64,000 nucleotides of DNA from Tunturibacter empetritectus (GCF_040358985.1 NZ_CP132932.1:4402001-4466000), one strand, 5' to 3'. Shown: positions 34,007 through 42,911, counted from the stretch's first letter. Notes: a model not told the origin generated them from the letters alone. Translations and numbers: made by a program.

Positions 34007-34134
34007 CCCAAATTTACGAATATCCGGTTTGAAATGAATCGTCTGGCGCACTCAGGCATCGCTGCAGATACCTGCTGAAAACGTCAGAAATACCCCTCAA
34101 GCCCTTAACTGAATGGTAAAATCGAGTTATTATT

Positions 34135-35622
34135 ATGCCCCTCAAGACACTGTTCCTGAACCCGCCCTCCTTTGAAAAGTTTGACGGTGGCGCCAGCTCC
34201 CGCTGGCCCGCAACCCGCGAGATCGAGTCCTACTGGTATCCCGTCTGGCTCACCTATCCGGCTGGCATGCTGGAAGGCTCCCGTCTCCTCGACGCTCCGC
34301 CCCACCACATCAAGTGGCAGGAGGTCGTCGAGATCCTCAAGGACTATGAGTTCCTCGTGCTCTTCACCAGCACCATGGGCTGGGACGGCGATCAGAAGAT
34401 GGCCGAGGTCATCAAGCAGACCTACCCCAACATCAAGATCTCCTTCGTTGGCCCCCCGGTGACCACCTCCCCCGACAAAGCCCTCACCGAGTGCCCCGCG
34501 ATCGACTTCATCTGCCGCCGCGAGTTTGACTTCTCCGTCGTCGAGTACGCCAACGGCAAGCCACTCAACGAGATTCTGGGCGTCAGCTACAAGGACAAAG
34601 CCACCGGCAAGATCCTCCACAATCCCGACCGCCCGCAGGTCACCCCGGAAGAGCTCGACGAGATGCCCTGGGCGACCGAGATCTACCACCGCGACCTCGA
34701 CGTCACCAAGTACAGCGTCCCGTTCCTCCTCCACCCCTACGTCTCCCTCTACTCCACCCGCGGCTGCCCCGCTCAGTGCACCTTCTGCCTCTGGCCCCAG
34801 ACCCTCTCCGGCCACGCCTGGCGCAAGCGCTCCACCGATGACGTAGCCGCCGAGATGAAGCAGGCCAAAGAACTCTTCCCCCACGTCAAGGAGTTCTTCT
34901 TCGACGACGACACCTTCAACATCCAGAAGGCCCGCACCGTCGAGCTCTGCGAAAAGCTGAAGCCCCTCGGCCTCACATGGTCCTGCACCTCGCGCGTCAC
35001 CACTGATTACGACACCCTCAAAGCCATGAAGGAAGCCGGCTGCCGGCTCCTCATCGTCGGCTACGAGTCCGGCGACCCTCAAATCCTCAAAAACATCAAA
35101 AAGGGTGCCACCGTTCAACGTGCCCTTGACTTCCAGCGCGACTGCCACAAGCTGGGCCTCGTCGTCCACGGCGACTTCATCCTCGGCCTCCCCGGAGAAA
35201 CCCGCGAGTCCATCCGCAACACCATCGACTTCGCCAAGCAGCTCGACTGCGAGACCATCCAGGTCTCCATCGCCCACGCCTTCCCCGGCACCGAGTTCTT
35301 CGACTACGCCAAGGAGAACGGCTTCATCACCAACGAAGCCATGAGCGATGAGGGTGGCCACCAGATGGCCCACATCGAGTACCCCGGCCTCCCCGTCGAG
35401 TACGTCATGGAGATGGTGCACAAGTTCTACGACGAATACTACTTCCGCCCCAAGGCTGCCTTCCGCGTAGTCTGGCAGGCCATCGTCAACCGCGACGTGC
35501 CCCGCCTCTACACCGAAGCCAAATCCTTCATGAGCCTCCGCTCCAAGCGCAACAAAGCGGTCCGTGCCGTCAAGGAAGCCAACGCCGCCAAGGCGCAGGA
35601 GTCCGTCAGCATGAACGCGTAA
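34135..35622 (+). CDS. hpnJ: hopanoid biosynthesis radical-SAM protein HpnJ
   Basis: The 495-residue protein has the family start LKTLFLNPPSFEKFDGG, a B12-binding-type N-terminal part, and the radical-SAM motif STRGCPAQCTFCLWPQ (C211, C215, C218). FFFDDDTFN, GYESGDPQILKNIKKG and FILGLPGETRESI are also characteristic. In hopanoid pathways HpnJ, with HpnI and HpnK, turns the glucosaminyl bacteriohopanetetrol intermediate into the cyclitol ether. The other genes of that branch are not in this window. A strong terminator follows at 35646. Two half-size EamA proteins lie just beyond, and the squalene genes face it from the other side. Confidence 0.9.
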   Translation: MPLKTLFLNPPSFEKFDGGASSRWPATREIESYWYPVWLTYPAGMLEGSRLLDAPPHHIKWQEVVEILKDYEFLVLFTSTMGWDGDQKMAEVIKQTYPNIKISFVGPPVTTSPDKALTECPAIDFICRREFDFSVVEYANGKPLNEILGVSYKDKATGKILHNPDRPQVTPEELDEMPWATEIYHRDLDVTKYSVPFLLHPYVSLYSTRGCPAQCTFCLWPQTLSGHAWRKRSTDDVAAEMKQAKELFPHVKEFFFDDDTFNIQKARTVELCEKLKPLGLTWSCTSRVTTDYDTLKAMKEAGCRLLIVGYESGDPQILKNIKKGATVQRALDFQRDCHKLGLVVHGDFILGLPGETRESIRNTIDFAKQLDCETIQVSIAHAFPGTEFFDYAKENGFITNEAMSDEGGHQMAHIEYPGLPVEYVMEMVHKFYDEYYFRPKAAFRVVWQAIVNRDVPRLYTEAKSFMSLRSKRNKAVRAVKEANAAKAQESVSMNA

Positions 35623-35645
35623 CTATCCAGTTCTTGAAGCATCTA

Positions 35646-35682
35646 AAAGCGGTCAGCATGCAGATGCTGGCCGCTTTCTCTT
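35646..35682 (+). terminator. Rho-independent terminator after hpnJ
   Basis: AAAGCGGTCAGCAT pairs with ATGCTGGCCGCTTT (14 bp with one G-U) around the loop GCAG, followed by CTCTT. It separates hpnJ from the two EamA-like genes. Confidence 0.8.
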
Positions 35683-35712
35683 AGCCTGTATCACCGGAAC
35701 GGATCGACACGA

Positions 35713-36132
35713 ATGCAACACACCCTCACTCCCCGCCGCTGGCTCGTCCTCATCGCCGTCATGCTCGGCGCATCCATTGGCGACGCGCTCCTCGGCATTG
35801 GCATGAAGCAAATCGGCCCCATCTCCCTCAATCACCTCAGCACGCTCTTCTTCGCTCTCAAGAGCCCCTGGATCATCTCCGGCATCCTCGTCCTGCTCGG
35901 CTTCATGTCCTGCTACATGACCGCCCTCAGCTGGGCCGACATCACCTTCGTCCTTCCCGCCACCGCCTTCGGCAACGTTATCGTCACCGTTCTCTCCCGC
36001 TTCTGGCTCCACGAGCATGTCTCCCGCTCCCGCTGGCTCGGCGTAGCCCTCATCGTCATCGGCGTAGGCTTCGTCGCCAACGGTCCCTCACGCACCGAAC
36101 ACGCCCCAGTAGAAGTCGAGGCCCTCCCATGA
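35713..36132 (+). CDS. half-size EamA/DMT membrane protein, subunit 1
   Basis: A 139-residue protein with four predicted membrane segments: LVLIAVMLGASIGDALLGIG, the SPWIISGILVLLGFMSCYMT region, FVLPATAFGNVIVTVLSRFW, and WLGVALIVIGVGFVA. The fold looks like one half of a 10-TM EamA transporter or a small-multidrug-resistance protein. The next gene overlaps by four bases (ATGA) and encodes a similar half, so the two probably form a heterodimer, like ArnE/ArnF. With hpnJ next to them, a role in flipping a hopanoid or polyprenyl intermediate is possible. That is inference. Confidence 0.8.
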   Translation: MQHTLTPRRWLVLIAVMLGASIGDALLGIGMKQIGPISLNHLSTLFFALKSPWIISGILVLLGFMSCYMTALSWADITFVLPATAFGNVIVTVLSRFWLHEHVSRSRWLGVALIVIGVGFVANGPSRTEHAPVEVEALP

Positions 36133-36512
36133 ACCCCACCCTCCACACCTGGGCCACCATCGCCGTCGTCGTCCTCACCGCTACCGCGGGCGACATCCTC
36201 ATCGCCGGCGGCATGCGCAAGCTAGGCGACCTCGACGACATCCGCGCCAAGTCCGGCCTCCTCGGCGCCATCAAAGCCGTCCTCTCCAGCGGCATGTTCC
36301 TTCTAGGAATCACCTGCATGGCCCTGAGCTTCTTCTCGCTCCTCTTCGCCCTCTCCGGAGCAGACCTGAGCCTCGTCGCCCCCGCAACGGCCTCTCTCAC
36401 CTTCATTACCACAGCTGCCGCCGCAAAGTTCTTCCTCAAGGAAAACGTAGACAGCCGCCGCTGGATCGCTGCCCTCTTCGTCTGCGCCGGCGTAGCCCTC
36501 CTGGCAAAATAG
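36129..36512 (+). CDS. half-size EamA/DMT membrane protein, subunit 2
   Basis: A 127-residue protein with four predicted membrane segments and the same layout as the preceding gene: IAVVVLTATAGDILIAGGMR, GMFLLGITCMALSFFSLLFA, LSLVAPATASLTFITTAAAA, and WIAALFVCAGVALLA. Its charge pattern differs (lysines and arginines after the second and third segments), as in heterodimers that insert in opposite orientations. The start ATG overlaps the stop of subunit 1 (ATGA), which supports coupled synthesis. The 3' end meets repeat copy 4, beyond which lies hpnE in the opposite direction. Confidence 0.8.
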   Translation: MNPTLHTWATIAVVVLTATAGDILIAGGMRKLGDLDDIRAKSGLLGAIKAVLSSGMFLLGITCMALSFFSLLFALSGADLSLVAPATASLTFITTAAAAKFFLKENVDSRRWIAALFVCAGVALLAK

Positions 36513-36544
36513 TTTTTCTAAAAGCGAGCAAGCAGTATGCCCCT

Positions 36545-36643
36545 TCCGACCAACGGGAGGTCCACTACAGATCATCTCCCCAACACAAGGTATACAAGTC
36601 ACGAAGTGACCGCCCCACGCGCAGTGGGCCCGTCCGGCAGGAC
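36545..36643. repeat. interspersed modular repeat, copy 4
   Basis: CCGACCAACGGGA without its left arm, the core GGTATACAAGTCACGAAGTG, then CCCAC-GCGCA-GTGGG (36614-36628), then CCCGTCCGGCAGGAC. It lies between the convergent EamA and hpnE genes. Confidence 0.9.
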
Positions 36644-36656
36644 ATCTCGTTCGTAG

Positions 36657-38105
36657 TTACCGGCTAAACCAGCGCATCAACCCACTAGGCGGAGTCTCCG
36701 CCGCCATAAATCGTTTCGCATCCCCCACCACAGCCCCCGCCGCCAGCCGTCCACTCCGAACTCCACCCTCCATCGTCGAAGGCCACTCCGTCGCAGTCCA
36801 ATCCCCCGCAAGAAAGAGCCCCGGCCACTCCGTCTCCTGCTTTGGCCGAAACTGATCCAGCCCCGTCGTCACAGAAAACGTAGCGCGCGCCTCCTTCAGC
36901 ACCCCACTCTTCACCAGCTTCGCCTGCTTCACCTCAGGAAAGAACATCTCCAGCTCCCGCAAAGCCGACGAGAGGATCTCCTCCCGCGTCATACTCAGCT
37001 GCGCCTTCGACCCTGCAATCACCAGCTCGACGTAGCTCCCCCGCTTCTTCGCATACCGTCTGATTCGCGACTTGTGAAAGAACCACTCAATCGTCGTATC
37101 CAATAACCACGCATGATCAAGATTTGTAATCTCGCGGTCGTACCAAAGCAGAATCGAAGTAAACGCCGAGTGCATCTGCCGAGCCATCTTTAACTCCAGA
37201 TCATCCTTAGTCTCGGCATATCGTCCCGCAAACTCCTCGTTCACCCGAACCGCCGCTAGCAGCCTCTGCGTCTGTTCAAACGGAAGCGCCAGAATCACTG
37301 CGTCCGCCGTATAACCCGCGTCAGCTGTATACACACGCCACCGTCCATCCGCCTCCTGCACCAGCCCTTCTACGCTCGCGCGAAGCCGCACCGCCCCCCC
37401 ATACGCCTCGATCATCCGCGCCTCAGCCGAATAAAACTCGCTCAGCGGAACCGTAGGTATCCCCAGCCGCCCCCCCGTAGACGACTTCACAAACAGCTCA
37501 TGAAATACCTTGCCCGCATACCGAGTCGAGCAGTGCGCCGGCCGATCATTCAGCGTAGCCATCACAATCGGGTTCCAGAAGTGCCGAATCGCAAGCTCCG
37601 TCTGCTTCGTGCGCTTCAGCCAGTGCTCGACGCTCTCCGTATCCTCCGCCGGATACCCGCGAAAGAACTCCATCAACCCACGCGCAACCCCAACCTTGTC
37701 CTTCAACCCCAGCATCGACATGCCCGCAAAGCTGGGCGCGAAGTGAAACGGTGCCGGAAGATCGCTCGTCACAATCGTGCTGGCACTTCCATTCGGCTCG
37801 AGAAAAGTCTGCTCGTCATACCAGCGAATCTTGCCCGCAGTCCCCGCCTGCTCGCAAAGCTCAATCAGGTTTGTGCAACATCCCAGCAGTACATGCTGCT
37901 GGTCCACCACCTCCCCCAGCGCAGGATGCTCATACGAGTAAGCTCTCCCACCCACATAAGGTTTACGTTCAAGAACAGTTACAGACTTCCCTGCCCTCGC
38001 CAGCGCACTCGCCGCAGCCAGCCCCGCCGCCCCGGCGCCGACAACAATCACATCGCAATGTTCCGCGCCATTCACAACCGCACTACTCATGACCCCGCCA
38101 CTCAC
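36657..38105 (-). CDS. hpnE: hydroxysqualene dehydroxylase
   Basis: HpnE is a FAD-dependent amine-oxidase-like protein that removes the hydroxyl group of hydroxysqualene to give squalene, the last of three steps from farnesyl diphosphate. The dinucleotide-binding motif is DVIVVGAGAAGLAAASALAR, then VLERKPYVGGRAYSYEHP, and the C-terminal GLFLAGDWTATEWPSTMEGG matches the family FAD-site. GTG 38105 overlaps the hpnD stop as GTGA. The 482 residues are near the usual length. It is the last gene of the four-gene squalene operon. Confidence 0.92.
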   Translation of the reverse strand: MSGGVMSSAVVNGAEHCDVIVVGAGAAGLAAASALARAGKSVTVLERKPYVGGRAYSYEHPALGEVVDQQHVLLGCCTNLIELCEQAGTAGKIRWYDEQTFLEPNGSASTIVTSDLPAPFHFAPSFAGMSMLGLKDKVGVARGLMEFFRGYPAEDTESVEHWLKRTKQTELAIRHFWNPIVMATLNDRPAHCSTRYAGKVFHELFVKSSTGGRLGIPTVPLSEFYSAEARMIEAYGGAVRLRASVEGLVQEADGRWRVYTADAGYTADAVILALPFEQTQRLLAAVRVNEEFAGRYAETKDDLELKMARQMHSAFTSILLWYDREITNLDHAWLLDTTIEWFFHKSRIRRYAKKRGSYVELVIAGSKAQLSMTREEILSSALRELEMFFPEVKQAKLVKSGVLKEARATFSVTTGLDQFRPKQETEWPGLFLAGDWTATEWPSTMEGGVRSGRLAAGAVVGDAKRFMAAETPPSGLMRWFSR

Positions 38106-39040
38106 GAAACCATCCGGTTGCGCACAGCCATCCCCATTCCCTGCGCCAGGATCAGCAGCTTCCGCGAGGTCGGCACACTTACGCGCTCGGAGAAGACGTC
38201 GTAGTTCTTAGCCATAATCCGCTCCAGCAACCCGCGGTAGATCGTCACCAGTACCCAAAGAGCCGCGCGACTGTCCCTATCGATCAGCGGCAGCAACTCC
38301 TCCGCCGCAGCATAATAAACCAGCGCCCGCGCCGCCTCCTGAGCCAGCAGACTCCGGACCACCTTCGTCTCAGCCTCCCGGCGAACCACCTGCAGCAGCT
38401 GTCCCACCTCAACCCTGCCCGCAGTCAAATCCTCCATCGGAAGATAGATCCGTCCACGCTCCGCATCCTCACTCACGTCCCGCAGAATATTGGTCAACTG
38501 GAACGCAACACCAGTCTTCTCCGCCAGCACCTCAGCCCGTGGATCGCTATATCCAAAGATGCGGATGCAAACCAACCCCACCACCGAAGCAACCAGGTAG
38601 CAGTAGCGATACAACCCTTCAAAATCCTCATACACCTGCAGCGTCTGCGTCTTATCTGCAACGATATCGGTTACAAGAACCACATCGGCCTGCGACTCTT
38701 CGAGGTCCATCGTCGTACCCCGCACCAGATCCTCCAGCAGCGCATCCGGAATCGCAAACTTCTTCTGTGTATCGTTCAACGCCACAAAGACCGGATCATC
38801 CGACACGCCACTGCGCCGCGCCTCACGCCAGGCACCCAGCCATTCGGTCATCACCACGCGCCGCTCCACCACCGGCATCGTCTCCTCATCAGAGATATCA
38901 TCGGCCCGCCGCATAAACGCATACACCGCGCACATCGCGTTTCTCTTCGGCTCCGGAAGCACGCGAAACGAGTAATAAAAGTTCTTCGCCTCCCGCTGCG
39001 CAATCCCGGCGCACACAGCATAAGCCTCAACAGTCGTCAC
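38102..39040 (-). CDS. hpnD: presqualene diphosphate synthase
   Basis: HpnD joins two farnesyl diphosphates to presqualene diphosphate. The 312-residue protein has both aspartate-rich motifs: YAFMRRADDISDEE and TNILRDVSEDAERGRIYLP, with the NFYYSFRVLP start typical of squalene/phytoene synthases. GTG 39040 overlaps the hpnC stop as GTGA, and its own stop overlaps hpnE's start in the same way. The two chained overlaps indicate strict coupling of the three squalene enzymes. Confidence 0.93.
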   Translation of the reverse strand: MTTVEAYAVCAGIAQREAKNFYYSFRVLPEPKRNAMCAVYAFMRRADDISDEETMPVVERRVVMTEWLGAWREARRSGVSDDPVFVALNDTQKKFAIPDALLEDLVRGTTMDLEESQADVVLVTDIVADKTQTLQVYEDFEGLYRYCYLVASVVGLVCIRIFGYSDPRAEVLAEKTGVAFQLTNILRDVSEDAERGRIYLPMEDLTAGRVEVGQLLQVVRREAETKVVRSLLAQEAARALVYYAAAEELLPLIDRDSRAALWVLVTIYRGLLERIMAKNYDVFSERVSVPTSRKLLILAQGMGMAVRNRMVS

Positions 39041-39978
39041 GAGGCCATCCCCGCGCTCAGCTTGCCTACAAGCGCCTCGATCAGCAGACCCGCCTTCCGC
39101 GTCTTCGACACCACCGGTCTTCCGCGCAACACATCGAAGTCCTGTCTTGTAATGCCGTTCAGAATCGCCTCTCCCCCCTTTCGAAACAGATCCAGCACCA
39201 CCTTCAACTCCTTATCCACATGCTGGCTGATCTCCCCACCCTCCAGCAGCATCACGCGCGTCCGTACCACCAGCTCCTGCATCATCCCGCGAAACTCCGG
39301 CGTAAACACCCGCCCCTCTATCTGTCCCTCGTCCACCCCGAACCGCACCATCGACTCCGCAGGAAGATACCGCCGACCCCGCTCCTTATCCTCCACCACA
39401 TCCTGCCAGAAGTTCGCCAGCTGCAGCGCCGTACAAACCTTGTCTGACATCAGCGCCCGCGCCTCATCGGTATACCCGCAAACCCAAAGCACCAGCCGCC
39501 CCACCGGATTCGCCGAGTAGTGCGAGTACTCCAGCAACTCCTCCCAGCTCTCATACTCCGTCTTGTACTGATCCATCCGAAACGCATGCAGCAGATCCAG
39601 AAAGAGCTGCCGTGGCGGATCGCACTCTCGGATCGTCTCCCGCAGCGCCACAAACACCGGGTGCATCGACCGCTCCGGCGCGTCGTAGCACTCCTCCAGC
39701 ATCGCGCCCCAGCTATTCAGCAGACGAGTCGCAACCTCGTGATCCTCCACCTCATCTCCCAGATCATCGGCCACCCGGCAGTACGCGTAGATACTCTCGA
39801 AGTGCGGCCTCACCTTCGCCGGAAGAAAAAAGGTCGCCACATGAAAGTTCTCATAGTGCGAAGTCGCCAGCTCCCTGCACCAGGCCCGCGCTTCAGCAAG
39901 AGTTGGCCTCTCCAGCGGCGTCAGGTACTCATGCGGAGCACCCAGCAGCGCATGCTGCATCGCAGTCGTATCGTTCAC
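39037..39978 (-). CDS. hpnC: hydroxysqualene synthase
   Basis: HpnC acts on presqualene diphosphate to form hydroxysqualene. The 313-residue protein has ASHYENF-like N-terminal HYENFHVATFFLPAKVR, the aspartate motifs YAYCRVADDLGDEVED and FWQDVVEDKERGRRYLP, and the C-terminal half of the squalene/phytoene synthase fold. I chose GTG 39978 because it overlaps the stop of the dehydrogenase gene (GTGA), like the next two junctions; ATG 39960 would be six codons later. Hydrophobic membrane segments are not evident. Confidence 0.9.
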   Translation of the reverse strand: MNDTTAMQHALLGAPHEYLTPLERPTLAEARAWCRELATSHYENFHVATFFLPAKVRPHFESIYAYCRVADDLGDEVEDHEVATRLLNSWGAMLEECYDAPERSMHPVFVALRETIRECDPPRQLFLDLLHAFRMDQYKTEYESWEELLEYSHYSANPVGRLVLWVCGYTDEARALMSDKVCTALQLANFWQDVVEDKERGRRYLPAESMVRFGVDEGQIEGRVFTPEFRGMMQELVVRTRVMLLEGGEISQHVDKELKVVLDLFRKGGEAILNGITRQDFDVLRGRPVVSKTRKAGLLIEALVGKLSAGMAS

Positions 39979-41042
39979 CGCGGCCCCCCAGCAGGAAAGA
40001 CCGCCGTCTTGATATCCCGCGCACTTCCATTGCGATGCATCATCCCCGCAAAGACCGCCGGCACCTCCTCCAGCCCAGCCCGTCCCGTGATGTACTCCGC
40101 GCACTTGAACCGCCCACTCGTCACCAGCTCAAACGCCGTCCTGCAGGTCGCCGGCGTGTGGTGAAAGCTCGCCTTCAACGTAATGTCTCCGTAGTGCAGC
40201 CGGTTGGTATCCAGCTTTACCTTCGTCCCGCTCGGCGGACCCCCAAAAAAGTTCACTACTCCGCCCTTCCGCACCATATCCACTCCCCACTCCCACGTGG
40301 CCGGAACCGCCACCGCCTCGATCACGATATCCGCGCCCCTTCCCGCAGGAGTCAGAGCACGCGTGGCCGCCACAACATCCGGCACGGAGCCCACGTGAAC
40401 CACCTCGCGAGCCCCAAACAACTTCGCCGCGCCGATCTGGTCCTCGCGCTTCACCACCGCAATCACCTCTACCCCCGCAATCTCCGCAGCATGCATAAAC
40501 ATCAACCCGATCGGCCCCGCTCCGATCACCACCATCGTGTCTCCGGCCTTCGCTACACTCTCCTCCAGCCCTCTCACCACGCACGCCAGCGGCTCGGTCA
40601 GCGCCGCAAACTCCAGCGGAACCCCATCCGGCACAATTAACGTATTCTTTTCCACGATCCGCGCCGGAATCCGAATAAACTCCGCATAAGCCCCGTTGTT
40701 AAACAAGAGATCTTCACACAGATTCTGCTGTCCATGCCTGCAAAAAAAACACACGTCGCACGGAGCCGAGTTCAAAGCCACCACCCGGTCCCCCACCTTG
40801 AACGCCGTCACCCCAGCGCCTACCTCCTCCACCACCCCAGCCAGCTCATGCCCAAACGGTATTGGCGGCTTCAGCATCTTGGCATGGTAGCCTCGCCGAT
40901 AGACCTTCAAATCCGTCCCACAGGTCAGCGCCGCCCCCACCCGAACCACCAACTCCCCGGCACCGGCCTGCGGTATCGCTACGCGTTCCAGCCGCAGATC
41001 TTCCTTGCCGTACAACACCGCCGCCGTCATCTCAGCTTTCAC
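39975..41042 (-). CDS. zinc-dependent alcohol dehydrogenase-type oxidoreductase (MDR)
   Basis: A 355-residue medium-chain dehydrogenase. The catalytic-zinc site is GAALTCGTDLKVY with PIPFGHELAGVVEEVG, and the structural-zinc site is CDVCFFCRHGQQNLC (four cysteines in a lobe). The NAD(P) motif is VVIGAGPIGLMFMHAAEIAG. It is first in the operon with hpnC-D-E, linked by GTGA overlap, so it probably has a role in the isoprenoid pathway, or in a step on the product. The substrate is not known. It is divergent from the mlaE-like gene, whose start lies 117 bases away. Confidence 0.88.
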   Translation of the reverse strand: MKAEMTAAVLYGKEDLRLERVAIPQAGAGELVVRVGAALTCGTDLKVYRRGYHAKMLKPPIPFGHELAGVVEEVGAGVTAFKVGDRVVALNSAPCDVCFFCRHGQQNLCEDLLFNNGAYAEFIRIPARIVEKNTLIVPDGVPLEFAALTEPLACVVRGLEESVAKAGDTMVVIGAGPIGLMFMHAAEIAGVEVIAVVKREDQIGAAKLFGAREVVHVGSVPDVVAATRALTPAGRGADIVIEAVAVPATWEWGVDMVRKGGVVNFFGGPPSGTKVKLDTNRLHYGDITLKASFHHTPATCRTAFELVTSGRFKCAEYITGRAGLEEVPAVFAGMMHRNGSARDIKTAVFPAGGPR

Positions 41043-41158
41043 TCTTCTATCTTCTCATTCCCGACCGGATTGGTGCACATTTCGCCATCCCTCAAATCCT
41101 TCAAGAACATGCAATCCTCGCCGCCGCCCCAGCATCTGATAATCTGAGCCACATAAAC

Positions 41159-41938
41159 ATGCCCTTTGTCTCCCCAGAGATCTTCGCCAAGGAAAGACTC
41201 GCCGCGATCCAGGACTACTCCATCCTGGCATGGCGAGCCGTCGTCAACCTCTTCAGCAAGCCGCGTTATCTGGCCGACATCTACACCCAGATGGACTACA
41301 TCGGCGTCGGCTCCATGCCCATCGTCGTCCTCACCGGCTTCTTCACCGGCTGCGTCCTCGCCCTCCAGTCCGCCACCTCGCTCGAGGCCTTCGGCTCCGT
41401 CAGCCTCACCGGCAACCTCGTCGCCCTCTCCATGGTCAAGGAGCTGGGCCCCGTCCTCACCGGCCTCATGGTCTCCGGCCGCAACGCCTCCGGCATGGCC
41501 TCCGAGATCGGCTCCATGAAGGTCACCGAGCAGATTGACGCCATGCGAGCCCTCGGCACCGACCCCGTCCGAAAACTCGTCACCCCGCGCCTCTACGCCA
41601 CCGTCTTCATGCTCTTCTTCCTCACCATCATGTCGGACGCCTGCGGCATCGCCGGAGGCGCTCTCATCAGCATCGCCCTGCTCGGACTCAACGGCTCATC
41701 CTATTTTCACAACTCCTACCGTGCTCTCCAATACGGAGACGTCGTACAGGGTCTCGCCAAGCCCCTCTTCTCCGGCTTCATCATCGCCACCGTCGGCTGC
41801 TACTTCGGCATGAACACCAAGGGGGGTACCCAGGGCGTCGGTAAAGCCACCACTCAGGCTGTCGTCGTCTCCTCCGTCTTCATCATCATCGTCGACCTCC
41901 TCGTCACACGCGCCATGATCGGCGTCTTCGGCAGGTAA
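41159..41938 (+). CDS. mlaE: MlaE-type ABC permease
   Basis: MlaE-type permeases move phospholipids between membranes. From the ATG at 41159 the 259-residue protein has FTGCVLALQSATSLEAFG, SMVKELGPVLTGLMVSGRNA (family signature), EIGSMKVTEQIDAMRALG and LATPRLYA-like KLVTPRLYATVFMLFFLTI, all in order. Six membrane segments fit. The nearest neighbour is the MlaF-like ATPase, 18 bases downstream. No mlaD gene with an MCE domain lies in this window. The open frame continues upstream to 40862, antisense to the dehydrogenase gene, but that part is not protein-like. Confidence 0.9.
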   Translation: MPFVSPEIFAKERLAAIQDYSILAWRAVVNLFSKPRYLADIYTQMDYIGVGSMPIVVLTGFFTGCVLALQSATSLEAFGSVSLTGNLVALSMVKELGPVLTGLMVSGRNASGMASEIGSMKVTEQIDAMRALGTDPVRKLVTPRLYATVFMLFFLTIMSDACGIAGGALISIALLGLNGSSYFHNSYRALQYGDVVQGLAKPLFSGFIIATVGCYFGMNTKGGTQGVGKATTQAVVVSSVFIIIVDLLVTRAMIGVFGR

Positions 41939-41956
41939 AGGCAGAATCACACTCCA

Positions 41957-42799
41957 ATGGCAGACCTCGCCCAATCCGGCTCCGCAACCCTCGAGAACAA
42001 ACCCGACTCGCAGGAGCCCATCGTTGTCGTCGAAGACGTCTCCATCACCTTCGATGTAAAGCCCATCCTCCAGAACGTCTCCTTCACCGTCCAGCGCGGC
42101 GAAACCCGCATCATCCTCGGCCCCGCAGGCGGCGGCAAATCCGTCCTCCTGAAGCTCATCAACGGCCTCCTCAAGCCCGACACCGGCTCCATTCAAGTCT
42201 TCGGCCACAACGTCTCCACCATGCGCGAGAAAGATCTCTTCAAACTCCGCAGCCGCATCGGCATGGTCTTTCAGGAGTCGGCCCTCTTCGACTCCATCTC
42301 CGTCGGCGACAACGTCTCCTACCGCCTCCACGAAGACAAACTCCCCGAAGAAGAAACTCACGCCCGCGTCATCGAGGCCCTCCGCTTCGTCGAGCTCGAA
42401 AACACCATCGAAAAATTTCCCTCTGAGCTCTCCGGAGGAATGCGCCGTCGCGTCTCCATCGCCCGCGCCATCATCACCAATCCCGACCTCATCCTCTACG
42501 ACTCCCCCACCGGCGGCCTCGACCCCATCACCTCCACCACCATCATCGACCTCGTCATCAAGCAGCGCGACGTCACCCAGACCACCTCGCTCGTCATTAC
42601 CCACCGCATCCAGGACGCCTACCTCCTCGCCCGCAGCCGTTTCAACAAAGAGACCGGCAAAGTCGAACAGATCCCCAACAACGGCATCGACGACAGCACA
42701 AAGTTCCTCGTCCTCAACGAGGGAAAAGTCGTCTTCGACGGCACCACCGAAGAGCTCGTCCACTCCACCGACCCCTGGCTCAGGGAATACCTCTCCTAG
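41957..42799 (+). CDS. mlaF: MlaF-type ABC ATPase with a changed Walker B
   Basis: A 280-residue ABC ATPase that pairs with MlaE. Walker A is GPAGGGKS (residues 55-62), the Q-loop is GMVFQESALFDSISV, the signature is LSGGMRRRVSIARAI, and the switch histidine is in VITHR. Walker B reads LILYDSPTGGLDP: the aspartate (D182) is followed by Ser183 instead of the usual catalytic glutamate. The serine is coded by TCC with clean flanking sequence, so it does not look like a sequencing slip. I cannot tell from one sequence whether this is common in relatives. The gene follows mlaE by 18 bases. Confidence 0.88.
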   Translation: MADLAQSGSATLENKPDSQEPIVVVEDVSITFDVKPILQNVSFTVQRGETRIILGPAGGGKSVLLKLINGLLKPDTGSIQVFGHNVSTMREKDLFKLRSRIGMVFQESALFDSISVGDNVSYRLHEDKLPEEETHARVIEALRFVELENTIEKFPSELSGGMRRRVSIARAIITNPDLILYDSPTGGLDPITSTTIIDLVIKQRDVTQTTSLVITHRIQDAYLLARSRFNKETGKVEQIPNNGIDDSTKFLVLNEGKVVFDGTTEELVHSTDPWLREYLS

Positions 42800-42911
42800 C
42801 CCCCATCGAACGCCGAAGCACCTCGACTCCACTCTACCCACAAAAATCGCCTAGCCAACCAATTCTCAAAGCGCAGGCCCTGAGCAGCTTTGGCAGATAG
42901 TGCCACTTGCG

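Noticed and set aside
34105-35421. A 438-codon frame antisense to hpnJ
   Set aside because: Its Gly/Val/Glu/Asp-rich sequence is the mirror of C-rich third positions in hpnJ; no family features.
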